DNA of 64,000 bases from contig NZ_CP011924.1 in assembly GCF_000238315.3 (NCBI RefSeq), positions 653,501 to 717,500 on the forward strand. Direction: 5' to 3'. Every line of letters begins with the position of its first letter. Position 1 is the stretch's first letter. The translations under genes and the position numbers were made by a program. The DNA comes from Pseudoalteromonas piscicida. Its GTDB lineage: Bacteria; Pseudomonadota; Gammaproteobacteria; Enterobacterales; Alteromonadaceae. The notes below the pieces were generated by a model. It did no database searches. It saw only the letters and a list, made by a program, of their open reading frames with translations, and was not told the origin of the DNA. Shown here piece by piece: positions 19,607 through 28,446 of the stretch.

Positions 19607-20284
19607 TTAATCCCTTTTAAGGTCTTCTCCGAGCATGATCCTAGCTAAGTCAACTTCATCATTGCATGCTCGAGCATCTTTTTCGCAAAGTTGGTAAAAA
19701 TCTTTTATTGAGACCCCGCCAACGCTGGTGATGTTCAATTCTTTTTGCAAAAACGTCACTGTCATATGTAGCACTTTGTGCGCATGAAGTATTAAAGCTT
19801 TGTCGGCTATATCACCACGTTCAAAGTAAAACGCAATGAATTTATGGAGCTGGTTGATGCGCAGTAAGTTTTTCATCGTGTGCGGATCCCACACTCGGAA
19901 TTCTAAAAAACGATTATCTTTAACATAGGCATCAATCTTGGTGCCTTTGGCTATTGGGTAAGCCCAAAGCTCAAAGCCTCTATCAGTAAATGCTTGATGT
20001 AATGCTATTTGAGGTTTATTGTCACAGTGGATTATGCCACTGTCGTCTTCATAACCACCTAACAGTTCTATATTCCAGTTTCGCTTATCTAGCAAACGTT
20101 TTACTGCATTATCAAAGCCGTGATGGAGCAGACCTTCGCATTCGCTTACCGCAGAAGCGACAAGGTGATAAAAAGGCGGAAGTTCACCCCAATTAATTTG
20201 CTTTTTGTACCAATTTATTTCTTTTAGTGTTGGATTGGCTGGCAATCGGGCCTTATTATTAACGCCTGGCATTAAGATTCCCAA
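19607..20284 (-). CDS. Conserved-looking protein of unknown function upstream of bepA
   Basis: 225 residues, soluble, with no signal peptide or membrane helix. The sequence is rich in aromatic residues and His, for example NWGELPPFYHLVASAVSECE, FLEFRVWDPHTMKNLL and ILHAHKVLHMTVTFLQKEL. The family is not recognised. It ends one base before the bepA start, suggesting a two-gene transcript. It is divergent from the tusA-like gene over a gap of about 50 bases. No catalytic motif can be named. Confidence 0.7.
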   Translation of the reverse strand: MGILMPGVNNKARLPANPTLKEINWYKKQINWGELPPFYHLVASAVSECEGLLHHGFDNAVKRLLDKRNWNIELLGGYEDDSGIIHCDNKPQIALHQAFTDRGFELWAYPIAKGTKIDAYVKDNRFLEFRVWDPHTMKNLLRINQLHKFIAFYFERGDIADKALILHAHKVLHMTVTFLQKELNITSVGGVSIKDFYQLCEKDARACNDEVDLARIMLGEDLKRD

Positions 20285-20337
20285 GAAGTAGAGTATGCTA
20301 TTAAGAATAAACCATCAACGCCTTGAGGGCTACCGCA

Positions 20338-20589
20338 TTGAGTGATTTGTGTGGAGACAAGACAACAAAATTTGTACATGATTTGCGAGAATTTACCTGT
20401 CCCGCATTATTTGTTCAGTTTAAGTGGCGGTTAAAGCGCCATGACTATACTCTAGGCAAACTAAAGTTGCTGATGAGTCAGGATCAAAGCTTGTTAGACA
20501 TAAAAAAATATTTGGATGGTAACTCAGTGAGTTACCAAATTATTGAAATTGAAAGCGGTGAAGTGTGTTTGGAGATCATGGATGTTTGA
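20338..20589 (+). CDS. TusA/SirA-like sulfur-carrier family protein
   Basis: About 83 residues. The core KFVHDLREFTCPALFVQFKWRL matches the start of TusA-type proteins, in which the D-L-R...C-P motif carries the persulfide cysteine; the remaining beta-alpha pattern fits the family's usual size of about 80. No ATG is available. TTG at 20338 has GAGGG nine bases upstream; TTG at 20323 is the other choice, so the start is uncertain. Its stop overlaps the perM start by a few bases, implying coupled translation. Its role could be sulfur transfer or redox; this is inference. Confidence 0.7.
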   Translation: MSDLCGDKTTKFVHDLREFTCPALFVQFKWRLKRHDYTLGKLKLLMSQDQSLLDIKKYLDGNSVSYQIIEIESGEVCLEIMDV

Positions 20590-21649
20590 GTTAGTAAAAG
20601 CGTGGTATATCAAAAAGTTTTCAGATCCACATTCCGTTACTCTATTGCTGATGCTAGTTGCTACGGTTGCTTTGCTGTACTTTTTTGGCAGTTATGTCAT
20701 GCCGGTACTGGTCGCAATTGTCATTGCTTATTTACTAGAATGGCCAGTGAACAAGCTCACCCGAGTGACTGGCAGTAGGATGTTATCAGCAGTAGTGGTA
20801 ATGGCGGTATTTGTGGGGGTCGCTTTGGGGCTGGTATTTGGTATCGTTCCCGTTCTGTGGCAACAGTTAAGTAACCTGCTCCAAGAAAGTCCAACTATGG
20901 TAGAAGAGGGTAAGGACTTCCTGTTACATTTACCAGAATACTATCCGACGCTGATCTCTACAACTCAGGTACAGGCAATTGTGAGCTCTGTGGAAAGCAA
21001 ACTGTTAGAGCTTGGCGAAGTTATTGTCTCAGCCTCATTAACTTCATTAAAAGACGCTGTCGCTTGGATGATTTATTTAGTCTTAGTGCCGCTGCTTGCT
21101 TTTTTCATGTTGAAAGACAAATCAGAGCTTACATCTGGAATTTCAAAAATTATACCCAAGGACAGAAAGCTCATTTCACAAGTGTGGCACGAGATGGACC
21201 AACAAATCATGAATTATATTCGTGGTAAAGTTTTTGAGATTGTCATCGTTGGTGTAGTGAGCTTTGTGACCTTTTCTATTTTGGATTTACGTTATGCTGC
21301 ACTACTGGGGACGTTGGTTGGGCTCTCTGTACTTATCCCATTTATTGGTGCTGCACTCGTTACCTTACCCGTTGCCGCAGTTGCTTTGTTTCAATTTGGG
21401 CTAGCGCCAGAATTTTGGACTATTCTCATCGCGTACGGCATTATTCAAGCATTAGATGGTAATGTTTTAGTGCCGTTATTGTTTTCAGAAGCTGTGGATC
21501 TCAACCCTGTTTATATCATTGTTGCAGTGTTATTTTTTGGTGGTTTATGGGGATTTTGGGGGGTATTCTTTGCGATTCCACTTGCATCTCTGGTCAAGGC
21601 GCTGATCAATGCATGGTCGAGTAAGAGTGAAGAACTGTTGGCGAAATAG
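20582..21649 (+). CDS. perM: AI-2E family transporter / PerM-type permease
   Basis: 355 residues, against 353 in E. coli PerM. The start at 20582 (MFELVKAWYIKKF) overlaps the end of the tusA-like gene; a longer frame to 20543 lies inside it. The family pattern is visible: two early hydrophobic helices (LLLMLVATVALLYFFGSYVM), a paired segment near 55-85, a soluble central region, and the C-terminal block IQALDGNVLVPLLFSEAVDLNPVYII with GGLWGFWGVFFAIPLA. The substrate is not known. It lies on the other side of bepA as in E. coli, which supports orthology. Confidence 0.88.
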   Translation: MFELVKAWYIKKFSDPHSVTLLLMLVATVALLYFFGSYVMPVLVAIVIAYLLEWPVNKLTRVTGSRMLSAVVVMAVFVGVALGLVFGIVPVLWQQLSNLLQESPTMVEEGKDFLLHLPEYYPTLISTTQVQAIVSSVESKLLELGEVIVSASLTSLKDAVAWMIYLVLVPLLAFFMLKDKSELTSGISKIIPKDRKLISQVWHEMDQQIMNYIRGKVFEIVIVGVVSFVTFSILDLRYAALLGTLVGLSVLIPFIGAALVTLPVAAVALFQFGLAPEFWTILIAYGIIQALDGNVLVPLLFSEAVDLNPVYIIVAVLFFGGLWGFWGVFFAIPLASLVKALINAWSSKSEELLAK

Positions 21650-21663
21650 TGAGAGTTTTTGAT

Positions 21664-21689
21664 GTTAGTCGGCTCAAGAGCCGACTAAC
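21664..21689. terminator. Perfect 12-bp hairpin between perM and lacI-type gene
   Basis: GTTAGTCGGCTC and GAGCCGACTAAC are separated by AA. It lies between two convergent 3' ends, but neither strand has a T run after the stem, so it may end transcripts weakly or protect RNA ends. Confidence 0.55.
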
Positions 21690-21696
21690 TAAATAG

Positions 21697-22734
21697 CTAT
21701 TGTGTGATCCTACCCGTGCTTTCACGAACCACCATACTCGGTGTGAACACATGTGAGACTTCTTTATCATTTTTTCGATGTCCCCGTGTTTTAGAAAACA
21801 ATAAACGCGCAGCATGTTCAGAAATAATGTTGTTAGCCTGATGTGCAGTCGTAAGCTTTGGCCAAGTTTGGCGGGAGAATGGAGAGTCTTCGAAGCCACT
21901 GATAGACAATTGACCCGGGATCTCTATATTCATCAGCCGCGCAGCAAATAAAGCTCCAGCGGCTACCTCATCGTTACCACCTAAAATTGCAGTGATTTGG
22001 TTTGGATTGCCATCGGCCAGCAGCGCTTTAGCGCCTTTTACCCCTGATTCAAATGAGTAAGTACCGTGATAGAGCAGTGTATCGTCTTGTTTTATATCGT
22101 GTGCTTTCAGGGCATCGCGATATCCGGCTAACCGTTCCGTCGTTGATTTGTGCTCTTCATCGCCAAGTACAAACGCAATTTTTTTATGTCCAAGTTGGAT
22201 CAAATGCTCAGTAATTTCATAGGCTGCAGCGTAGTCGTCAACAAAGATACAGTTATTTGCGCTATTTTCCGCTTCTTGCGCTCGACCTGAAAGTAGACGA
22301 ACGTAATGAATGCCCAGCTCATCTAGCATATCAATAATGGTTTGTTGCTCGGATAGAGGAGGAGTCAAGACCAAACCTGCAAGACGTGAGCGTTTGATCA
22401 TAGTGACGAATTCTTCGGCCATATTTTCCGAATTGGATTCACAGGGGTGGATGACGAGCTCATATCCTTCATCTCTACAGCGAGATAACACCCCGTTTTG
22501 CATATCAATTACATAATACGCATTGGGATTGTCGTAGACCAAGCCAATTGCAAATGAAGAAGTACCAGCTAAGTTTCTCGCAGCGATATTAGGCTGATAA
22601 TTAAGCTCTTTTACAGCCTGCATTACTTGATCGTAGGTTTTTTTTCTAACCGAAGGTTCTTTATTGATTACCCGCGATACGGTTTTCATAGATACGCCAG
22701 CTAGCTTGGCAACATCATTAATAGTGACTTTCAT
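21697..22734 (-). CDS. LacI-family transcriptional repressor, probably of sugar metabolism
   Basis: 345 residues. The N-terminal helix-turn-helix KVTINDVAKLAGVSMKTVSR and hinge NIAARNLAG are followed by a periplasmic-binding-protein-like effector domain (about 60-335), including AAGALFAARLMNIEIPGQLSISGFED near the C-terminus. Divergent from pgi. The gap carries a palindrome TGACAGCGTTGTCA over the pgi promoter, and two more identical copies lie before the TonB receptor gene. The simplest reading is that this protein binds all three and is released by a sugar ligand. The ligand is not known. Confidence 0.9.
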   Translation of the reverse strand: MKVTINDVAKLAGVSMKTVSRVINKEPSVRKKTYDQVMQAVKELNYQPNIAARNLAGTSSFAIGLVYDNPNAYYVIDMQNGVLSRCRDEGYELVIHPCESNSENMAEEFVTMIKRSRLAGLVLTPPLSEQQTIIDMLDELGIHYVRLLSGRAQEAENSANNCIFVDDYAAAYEITEHLIQLGHKKIAFVLGDEEHKSTTERLAGYRDALKAHDIKQDDTLLYHGTYSFESGVKGAKALLADGNPNQITAILGGNDEVAAGALFAARLMNIEIPGQLSISGFEDSPFSRQTWPKLTTAHQANNIISEHAARLLFSKTRGHRKNDKEVSHVFTPSMVVRESTGRITQ

Positions 22735-23005
22735 GTAGTTGTTCTTCTATTTACAGGTCTGTATCGATCATTATTAAGCACAGAGGAATAGTAGCGCTTT
22801 ATGTATGCAGAAGCTAGCGCCCAATTTCTGTGATATTAAGCCGTTAAGACGAGCATCGGCTTAATAAAAGGATCATCTGTTTTTCTTAGTCTATCTAATA
22901 AGTACAGAATTTAGCACTACAATTCGCAGAAATAAATGAATGATACCGGTGTCAAAAATTTTATTTTAGGTTATTATTCGCAATGTAAAATTGAAAAGAA
23001 GCAAT

Positions 23006-23032
23006 TTGACAGCGTTGTCATTTTGGCATAAT
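23006..23032 (+). promoter_or_regulatory. pgi promoter with LacI-type operator over the -35 box
   Basis: TTGACA at 23006-23011 is the -35 candidate and CATAAT at 23027-23032, preceded by TGG, an extended -10. The palindrome TGACAGCGTTGTCA (23007-23020) covers the -35 and most of the spacer, so a bound repressor would block RNA polymerase. It is the main feature in the 382-base gap between the lacI-type gene and pgi; I saw nothing else distinct there. Confidence 0.7.
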
Positions 23033-23116
23033 GTGCTTGTTTAATAATGTTTCTTTGTTGTTACTACCTGAAAAGTAAGGTAACTAACAATCACTTACGT
23101 CTTAGGGGAATATGTA

Positions 23117-24763
23117 ATGGGTGGTCGTGTAGATTTGGATAGTTGGCAAAAGCTCAGTAGTTCTGCGCAGCGAGTAGAGCAACAGCATTTAAAAACGATG
23201 TTTGCAAACGATGCACATAGGTTTGAAAAGTTCTCTCGTCAAATCTCAGGTGTATTGTTCGACTTTTCCAAGCAACGCATTGATGACCAAACATTCTCTG
23301 AGATGATGCAGCTCGCAAAAGAGAGCGATATTGCGCGTTGGCGAGAAAAGATGTTCTCAGGTGAAAAAATAAATATCACTGAGGACCGAGCGGTTTTACA
23401 TACAGCGCTGCGTAACCGAGCTAATACACCTATTTATGTGGATGGGGTGAACGTTACTGAACAAGTCAATGCAGAATTAGAAAAACTACAAGCATTTAGT
23501 AACCGAGTTCGTTCAGGTGAGTGGCAAGGGTATACAGGCAAAGCCGTAAAAGATGTGGTTGCCATTGGCGTTGGCGGGTCTAACTTAGGCCCGCAAATGG
23601 TGACTGATGCGCTTGCTGCGTATGCAGATAACACGCTAAACGTGCATTATGTTTCGAATGTTGATGGTGTACAGATTGCTTCAGTACTAAAAGGTTTGGA
23701 CGCAGAAACCACGCTGTTTGTTGTGTCATCAAAAACCTTCACAACCTCTGAAACCATGACCAATGCAAAGACTGCCGTTGAGTGGTTTTTGAATGCTGCA
23801 AATGATAGAGCGGCAATCGCCAAGCATTTTGTTGCGGTGAGCACCAACCTTGAGAAGACCAGAGCATTTGGTATTAGCGATGACAACGTGTTTACGATGT
23901 GGGACTGGGTTGGCGGTCGTTTCTCGCTTTGGAGCGCGATAGGATTACCAATCGCACTTTATTTAGGCTTCGATAAGTTTGTCGAAGTGCTGGAAGGTGC
24001 GTTTGAAATTGATGAGCACTTTAAAACGGCAAACAACGAAGACAATATTCCACTGTTGATGGCGTTACTCAGCGTTTGGAATACCAGCTTCTTAGGGTAT
24101 CAAGCACAAGCGATTTTGCCTTATGATCAGGCGCTTCATATGCTGCCTGCGTATTTACAACAAGGTGAAATGGAAAGTAATGGTAAGCATGTTACTTTTG
24201 CAGGAGAGCAGGTAAACTATACGACTGTGCCAATTATTTGGGGCATGACAGGGATAAATGGCCAGCACGCTTTTTATCAGTGTTTACACCAAGGTAATGT
24301 GATTGTACCGGCCGATTTCATCGCTTCGATTGAACCGCAAAACAAAGTAGGCCAGCATCACGATATTTTACTGTCTAACTTCTTCGCGCAAACGGAAGCA
24401 ATGATGACGGGTGTAGATGCACAGCAGGTACGTGAAGATTTAACGGCTAAAGGTAAGTCGGATGCGGAAATTGATAAGTTGATCCCGCATAAAATACACC
24501 AAGGTAACCGTCCAACCTCTTCATTTATCTTAGATAAGGTAGATGCAAAAGCTGTGGGCCGACTAATTGCCTTGTATGAACACAAAATTTTCTGCCAAGG
24601 CATCATTTTGGATGTGTGTTCATTTGACCAGTGGGGTGTTGAGCTTGGTAAAGGACTGGCATCAAATATTGAAGCCGAGTTAACACAAGAAGGCGTTTCT
24701 AACCCTCATGATAGCTCAACGGCGGGTCTAATCGCTTATTACAAGCAAAAGAGAACAAATTAG
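23117..24763 (+). CDS. pgi: Glucose-6-phosphate isomerase
   Basis: 548 residues, the length of the large bacterial isomerase. Conserved blocks: KDVVAIGVGGSNLGPQMV with the sugar-phosphate binding loop, VVSSKTFTTSETMTNA, DWVGGRFSLWSAIGLPIAL, QGEMESNGKHV with the catalytic glutamate, HQGNRPTSSFIL, and the C-terminal FDQWGVELGKGLA, containing the catalytic lysine. It interconverts glucose-6-phosphate and fructose-6-phosphate in the cytoplasm. It is upstream of zwf-pgl and divergent from a LacI-type repressor whose likely operator covers its promoter. An AGGGGAA ribosome binding site precedes the ATG. Confidence 0.97.
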   Translation: MGGRVDLDSWQKLSSSAQRVEQQHLKTMFANDAHRFEKFSRQISGVLFDFSKQRIDDQTFSEMMQLAKESDIARWREKMFSGEKINITEDRAVLHTALRNRANTPIYVDGVNVTEQVNAELEKLQAFSNRVRSGEWQGYTGKAVKDVVAIGVGGSNLGPQMVTDALAAYADNTLNVHYVSNVDGVQIASVLKGLDAETTLFVVSSKTFTTSETMTNAKTAVEWFLNAANDRAAIAKHFVAVSTNLEKTRAFGISDDNVFTMWDWVGGRFSLWSAIGLPIALYLGFDKFVEVLEGAFEIDEHFKTANNEDNIPLLMALLSVWNTSFLGYQAQAILPYDQALHMLPAYLQQGEMESNGKHVTFAGEQVNYTTVPIIWGMTGINGQHAFYQCLHQGNVIVPADFIASIEPQNKVGQHHDILLSNFFAQTEAMMTGVDAQQVREDLTAKGKSDAEIDKLIPHKIHQGNRPTSSFILDKVDAKAVGRLIALYEHKIFCQGIILDVCSFDQWGVELGKGLASNIEAELTQEGVSNPHDSSTAGLIAYYKQKRTN

Positions 24764-24825
24764 TACTTCGAGTGGAACTTGAAGTAAACAGAATACCTTT
24801 GAACGGGTAGCGCTGGAGTACTTAG

Positions 24826-24857
24826 AACCTGTATTTTTGTGAGAGGAAATACAGGTT
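24826..24857 (+). terminator. Hairpin downstream of pgi
   Basis: An 11-bp perfect inverted repeat AACCTGTATTT / AAATACAGGTT with a 10-base loop starts 62 bases after pgi. Only three T follow, so it may be a weak terminator or an RNA-stability element. Confidence 0.5.
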
Positions 24858-24871
24858 TCTAAGACTCATTT

Positions 24872-24924
24872 ATACCAACTTACTTAATCCCTCAAATTGA
24901 GCAGGTCTTAAGTCAAATTGATAT
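24872..24924. repeat. Short relative of the MITE-like repeat
   Basis: 53 bp from ATACCAA to TTGATAT. It contains CTCAAATTGAGCA and TTAAGTCAAATTG, which match the end of the 162-bp repeat in reverse orientation. It lies between pgi and zwf and has imperfect terminal inverted repeats. Confidence 0.65.
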
Positions 24925-24978
24925 TACTAGCGCATTGCAATCGAAATCATCACCCGTTACACAATGAGTTTGGTAGGC

Positions 24979-25027
24979 TTTGGAGTGGCTCCAAATCGAA
25001 TAAACACTGCGTGCTTGTAGTGCACGC
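24979..25027 (+). other. Two hairpins in the zwf leader region
   Basis: TTTGGAG-TGG-CTCCAAA (24979-24995) and GCGTGC-N7-GCACGC (25009-25027) lie within 70 bases of the zwf start. Their role is unknown; they could be part of an operator or of the mRNA leader. Confidence 0.4.
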
Positions 25028-25048
25028 CTAACCTAATGAGAGTGAATT

Positions 25049-26518
25049 ATGCTTAATCCTTTTGACATCGTAATTTTTGGTGGGGGAGGCGATTTAGCAC
25101 TTCGCAAACTCCTACCTGCCTTGTATCGTGCATATCAAGAAGGTAACTTACCTGAAGGCACTCGCATCTTACCGACCGTTCGTGAACAAAACAAACAACA
25201 AGAATTTATCGAAACGGCACATATCGCATTACAAACTCACCTTGGCAAAGGCGAATACAACAAGAAAGATTGGTCCGCATTTGAACAGTTTTTAGTGCCT
25301 GTGGTAGTCAACGTTACTGAAGAAGATGAACACTGGGATACGCTAAAGAATATGTTGGCTGATGGGGAAGATAAGTCTCGTGTATTCTACTTGTCACTTC
25401 CTCCAGCGCTTTATGGCCGTTGTTGTGAGCTATTGTCAATCAAAGGGCTAATCACTGAGCAATCACGTGTAGTTGTTGAAAAGCCTATTGGTTATTGCGG
25501 TAAATCTGCAGAAGAAATCAATGCCAAAATCGGTGAGTTCTTCTCGGAAGAGCAAGTATTCCGTATCGATCATTATCTAGGTAAAGAAACGGTTCAAAAC
25601 CTGATGGCACTTAGATTCTCAAACGCACTGTTCGAGAATTTATGGGATGCTAAAGCCATAGATAATATTCAGATCAGTATCTCTGAAACAGTCGGTCTTG
25701 AAAGCAGAGCTGGCTTCTACGACAAAGCGGGTGCACTTCGTGATATGGTACAAAATCACTTATTGCAACTACTTTGCTTGGTTGCGATGGAGTCACCACA
25801 TAAACTTAATGCCAACAGTATTCGCACTGAAAAGCTTAAAGTATTAGAAGCGCTTAGACCGCTAATTGACGCGGATGTAGATAATAATGTTGTGCGTGGC
25901 CAATATGTGCCAGGCGACCTTGAAGGTAAGCTGGTACCTGGCTACCTAGAAGAGTTGGGTGAAGGGTCGAGTAAAACAGAAACATTTGTTGCTATTCGCG
26001 CTCACATTGATAACTGGCGTTGGTCTGGCGTGCCTTTCTATTTAAGAACAGGCAAGCGTATGAAAAAGCGTTGTGCTGAAATTGTAGTTGAGTACAAGCC
26101 TGTTTCTCACAATGTTTATGGTGATGCGGCGGGTCCAATTCAGCCAAACCGTTTGGTGATAAGATTACAGCCTGAAGAAAGTATTCAGTTAACGCTAATG
26201 TCTAAGCGTCTAGATAACCTTGAAATGCAACTAGAGCCAGTGACGCTAAATATCTCATTGAGTGAAAAGTATAACAATGGCTATCATTCAGATGCATATA
26301 AGCGCTTAATGCTAGACGCCGCTGCAAATAACCCTGCTTTATTTATTCACCGTGACGAAGTGCGCCAAGCGTGGCAGTGGGTTGATCCAATCATTGAGCG
26401 TTGGCAGAGTAAAGGGGCTCCGTCACTTTATCGTGCTGGCTCTTGGGGTCCTGAAGACGCCGATGAACTGCTAGAAGAAAACAAACATGTTTGGTTCAAC
26501 GCGGGAGAGCAAGCGTAA
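25049..26518 (+). CDS. zwf: Glucose-6-phosphate 1-dehydrogenase
   Basis: 489 residues. The N-terminal nucleotide-binding motif IFGGGGDLALRKLLPALY (9-26) and the catalytic block RIDHYLGKE (172-180) are those of G6PDH; VVVEKPIGYCGKSAEEIN precedes it. The enzyme oxidises glucose-6-phosphate to 6-phosphogluconolactone using NADP(+). The first glycine-rich motif has an extra glycine compared with the usual GASGDLA. Its stop overlaps the pgl start (TAATG), so lactonase synthesis is coupled. edd and eda, often next in these bacteria, are not in the window. Confidence 0.97.
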   Translation: MLNPFDIVIFGGGGDLALRKLLPALYRAYQEGNLPEGTRILPTVREQNKQQEFIETAHIALQTHLGKGEYNKKDWSAFEQFLVPVVVNVTEEDEHWDTLKNMLADGEDKSRVFYLSLPPALYGRCCELLSIKGLITEQSRVVVEKPIGYCGKSAEEINAKIGEFFSEEQVFRIDHYLGKETVQNLMALRFSNALFENLWDAKAIDNIQISISETVGLESRAGFYDKAGALRDMVQNHLLQLLCLVAMESPHKLNANSIRTEKLKVLEALRPLIDADVDNNVVRGQYVPGDLEGKLVPGYLEELGEGSSKTETFVAIRAHIDNWRWSGVPFYLRTGKRMKKRCAEIVVEYKPVSHNVYGDAAGPIQPNRLVIRLQPEESIQLTLMSKRLDNLEMQLEPVTLNISLSEKYNNGYHSDAYKRLMLDAAANNPALFIHRDEVRQAWQWVDPIIERWQSKGAPSLYRAGSWGPEDADELLEENKHVWFNAGEQA

Positions 26519-27228
26519 TGGCACAGTTAACAGAAAGAAATTTCAGCTCCAAAGACGAGATGACAGCAGCGCTTGCAGAGCTACTCCAATCAGGGCTTAG
26601 CCAAGGGATTGCACAAGATGGTGAAGCTGTGCTGTTAGTATCTGGTGGTTCATCACCGGCTCCAGCGTATCGTTACCTTTCTGGTGTTGAACTAGGCTGG
26701 GACAAAATTACGGTTGCTATGGTTGATGAACGTTGGGTCGAACCGGAACACGAAAAGTCTAACGAAGCATTTATCAAGTCGACATTACTGCAAGACAAAG
26801 CGGCAAATGCTCGATTTGTAACAATGAAGAATGCGGCAGTGTCAGCAGAAGAGGGCGCTGCTCTATGTGAGTCTGCTTATGCAGCGTTGAAAAAACCGTT
26901 CGATGTTACTATTTTGGGAATGGGGCCGGATGGTCATACCGCCAGTTTATTTCCAAATGCAAAGGGCCTAGAGCACGCGTTAACGACCACAAACACCGTA
27001 TGCGCAATTAATGCTCATCAAAGCGAAGTGACAGGTGAGATCACTGAGCGCATGAGTTTGTCTTTGGCGGGAATAGCTAACTCTAAGGCGGCTGTTTTAT
27101 TGATCTCTGGTGATGAAAAAAAGGCGGTGTATGAAGCGGCAAAACAACCCGGCTCAGAGTATGAAGTACCGCTGCGCGCTGTATTAAATCACCCTGATAT
27201 TAATTTGACCGTATTTTGGTGCCCGTAA
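26518..27228 (+). CDS. pgl: 6-Phosphogluconolactonase
   Basis: 236 residues from the ATG at 26518, which overlaps the zwf stop (TAATG); a longer frame to 26491 lies inside zwf. Motifs are LLVSGGSSPAPAYRYLS near residue 45, VAMVDERWVEPEHEKSNE, and GMGPDGHTASLFP, which carries the catalytic histidine. It hydrolyses the lactone made by Zwf to 6-phosphogluconate. Codons 88 to the end, with 116 bases downstream, are repeated exactly in the following 568 bp; this first copy is the complete one. Confidence 0.95.
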   Translation: MAQLTERNFSSKDEMTAALAELLQSGLSQGIAQDGEAVLLVSGGSSPAPAYRYLSGVELGWDKITVAMVDERWVEPEHEKSNEAFIKSTLLQDKAANARFVTMKNAAVSAEEGAALCESAYAALKKPFDVTILGMGPDGHTASLFPNAKGLEHALTTTNTVCAINAHQSEVTGEITERMSLSLAGIANSKAAVLLISGDEKKAVYEAAKQPGSEYEVPLRAVLNHPDINLTVFWCP

Positions 27229-27912
27229 CCCGAGTGCATCTACTAGAAATAGTAAAATGTAAGGCTGGCGTGATAGCTGGCCTTACCTTGATTACTTGGG
27301 TCAACTGATTGAATATCTCTGGACATTCAGCTCGGAGCGACAACAGTCGACATTACTGCAAGACAAAGCGGCAAATGCTCGATTTGTAACAATGAAGAAT
27401 GCGGCAGTGTCAGCAGAAGAGGGCGCTGCTCTATGTGAGTCTGCTTATGCAGCGTTGAAAAAACCGTTCGATGTTACTATTTTGGGAATGGGGCCGGATG
27501 GTCATACCGCCAGTTTATTTCCAAATGCAAAGGGCCTAGAGCACGCGTTAACGACCACAAACACCGTATGCGCAATTAATGCTCATCAAAGCGAAGTGAC
27601 AGGTGAGATCACTGAGCGCATGAGTTTGTCTTTGGCGGGAATAGCTAACTCTAAGGCGGCTGTTTTATTGATCTCTGGTGATGAAAAAAAGGCGGTGTAT
27701 GAAGCGGCAAAACAACCCGGCTCAGAGTATGAAGTACCGCTGCGCGCTGTATTAAATCACCCTGATATTAATTTGACCGTATTTTGGTGCCCGTAACCCG
27801 AGTGCATCTACTAGAAATAGTAAAATGTAAGGCTGGCGTGATAGCTGGCCTTACCTTGATTACTTGGGTCAACTGATTGAATATCTCTGGACATTCAGCT
27901 CGGAGCGACAAC
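26777..27912. repeat. Exact tandem duplication, unit 568 bp
   Basis: Bases 26777-27344 recur at 27345-27912 with no difference that I could find by eye. The unit holds the last 149 codons of pgl and its 3' flank down to CGGAGCGACAAC. After the first copy this end is followed by AGTCGAC (start of the second copy); after the second copy it is followed by the heptanucleotide satellite. A single base (A) of homology is visible at the join. Confidence 0.95.
27345..27796 (+). pseudogene. Truncated second copy of pgl (no 5' part)
   Basis: It encodes residues 88-236 of the lactonase in the original frame, including the GMGPDGHTASLFP catalytic region, but lacks the N-terminal half with the sugar-phosphate loop. 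The frame is open upstream to a TTG at 27296, which adds 17 residues of non-lactonase sequence. No ribosome binding site is convincing. It is almost certainly non-functional and is identical to the parent, so it is very young or an assembly product. Confidence 0.9.
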
Positions 27913-28446
27913 ACTTCTTACTTCTTACTTCTTACTTCTTACTTCTTACTTCTTACTTCTTACTTCTTACTTCTTACTTCTTACTTCTTACTTCTTACTT
28001 CTTACTTCTTACTTCTTACTTCTTACTTCTTACTTCTTACTTCTTACTTCTTACTTCTTACTTCTTACTTCTTACTTCTTACTTCTTACTTCTTACTTCT
28101 TACTTCTTACTTCTTACTTCTTACTTCTTACTTCTTACTTCTTACTTCTTACTTCTTACTTCTTACTTCTTACTTCTTACTTCTTACTTCTTACTTCTTA
28201 CTTCTTACTTCTTACTTCTTACTTCTTACTTCTTACTTCTTACTTCTTACTTCTTACTTCTTACTTCTTACTTCTTACTTCTTACTTCTTACTTCTTACT
28301 TCTTACTTCTTACTTCTTACTTCTTACTTCTTACTTCTTACTTCTTACTTCTTACTTCTTACTTCTTACTTCTTACTTCTTACTTCTTACTTCTTACTTC
28401 TTACTTCTTACTTCTTACTTCTTACTTCTTACTTCTTACTTCTTAC
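27913..28446. repeat. Perfect heptanucleotide satellite (ACTTCTT)n, about 76 units
   Basis: 534 bases of uninterrupted ACTTCTT units (76 full copies plus two bases), ending at ACTTCTTAC followed by GAATAA. No variant unit was seen. The plus strand is 6/7 pyrimidine; because 7 is not a multiple of 3, all three plus frames read the same peptide (TSYFLLL)n with no stop, while the minus strand has a TAA in each frame every 21 bases. It begins exactly where the second 568-bp copy ends and lies about 570 bases before the TonB receptor start. Confidence 0.98.

Noticed and set aside
24872..24924. Rho-independent terminator between pgi and zwf
   Set aside because: The sequence matches the interspersed repeat family rather than a GC stem with a T run.
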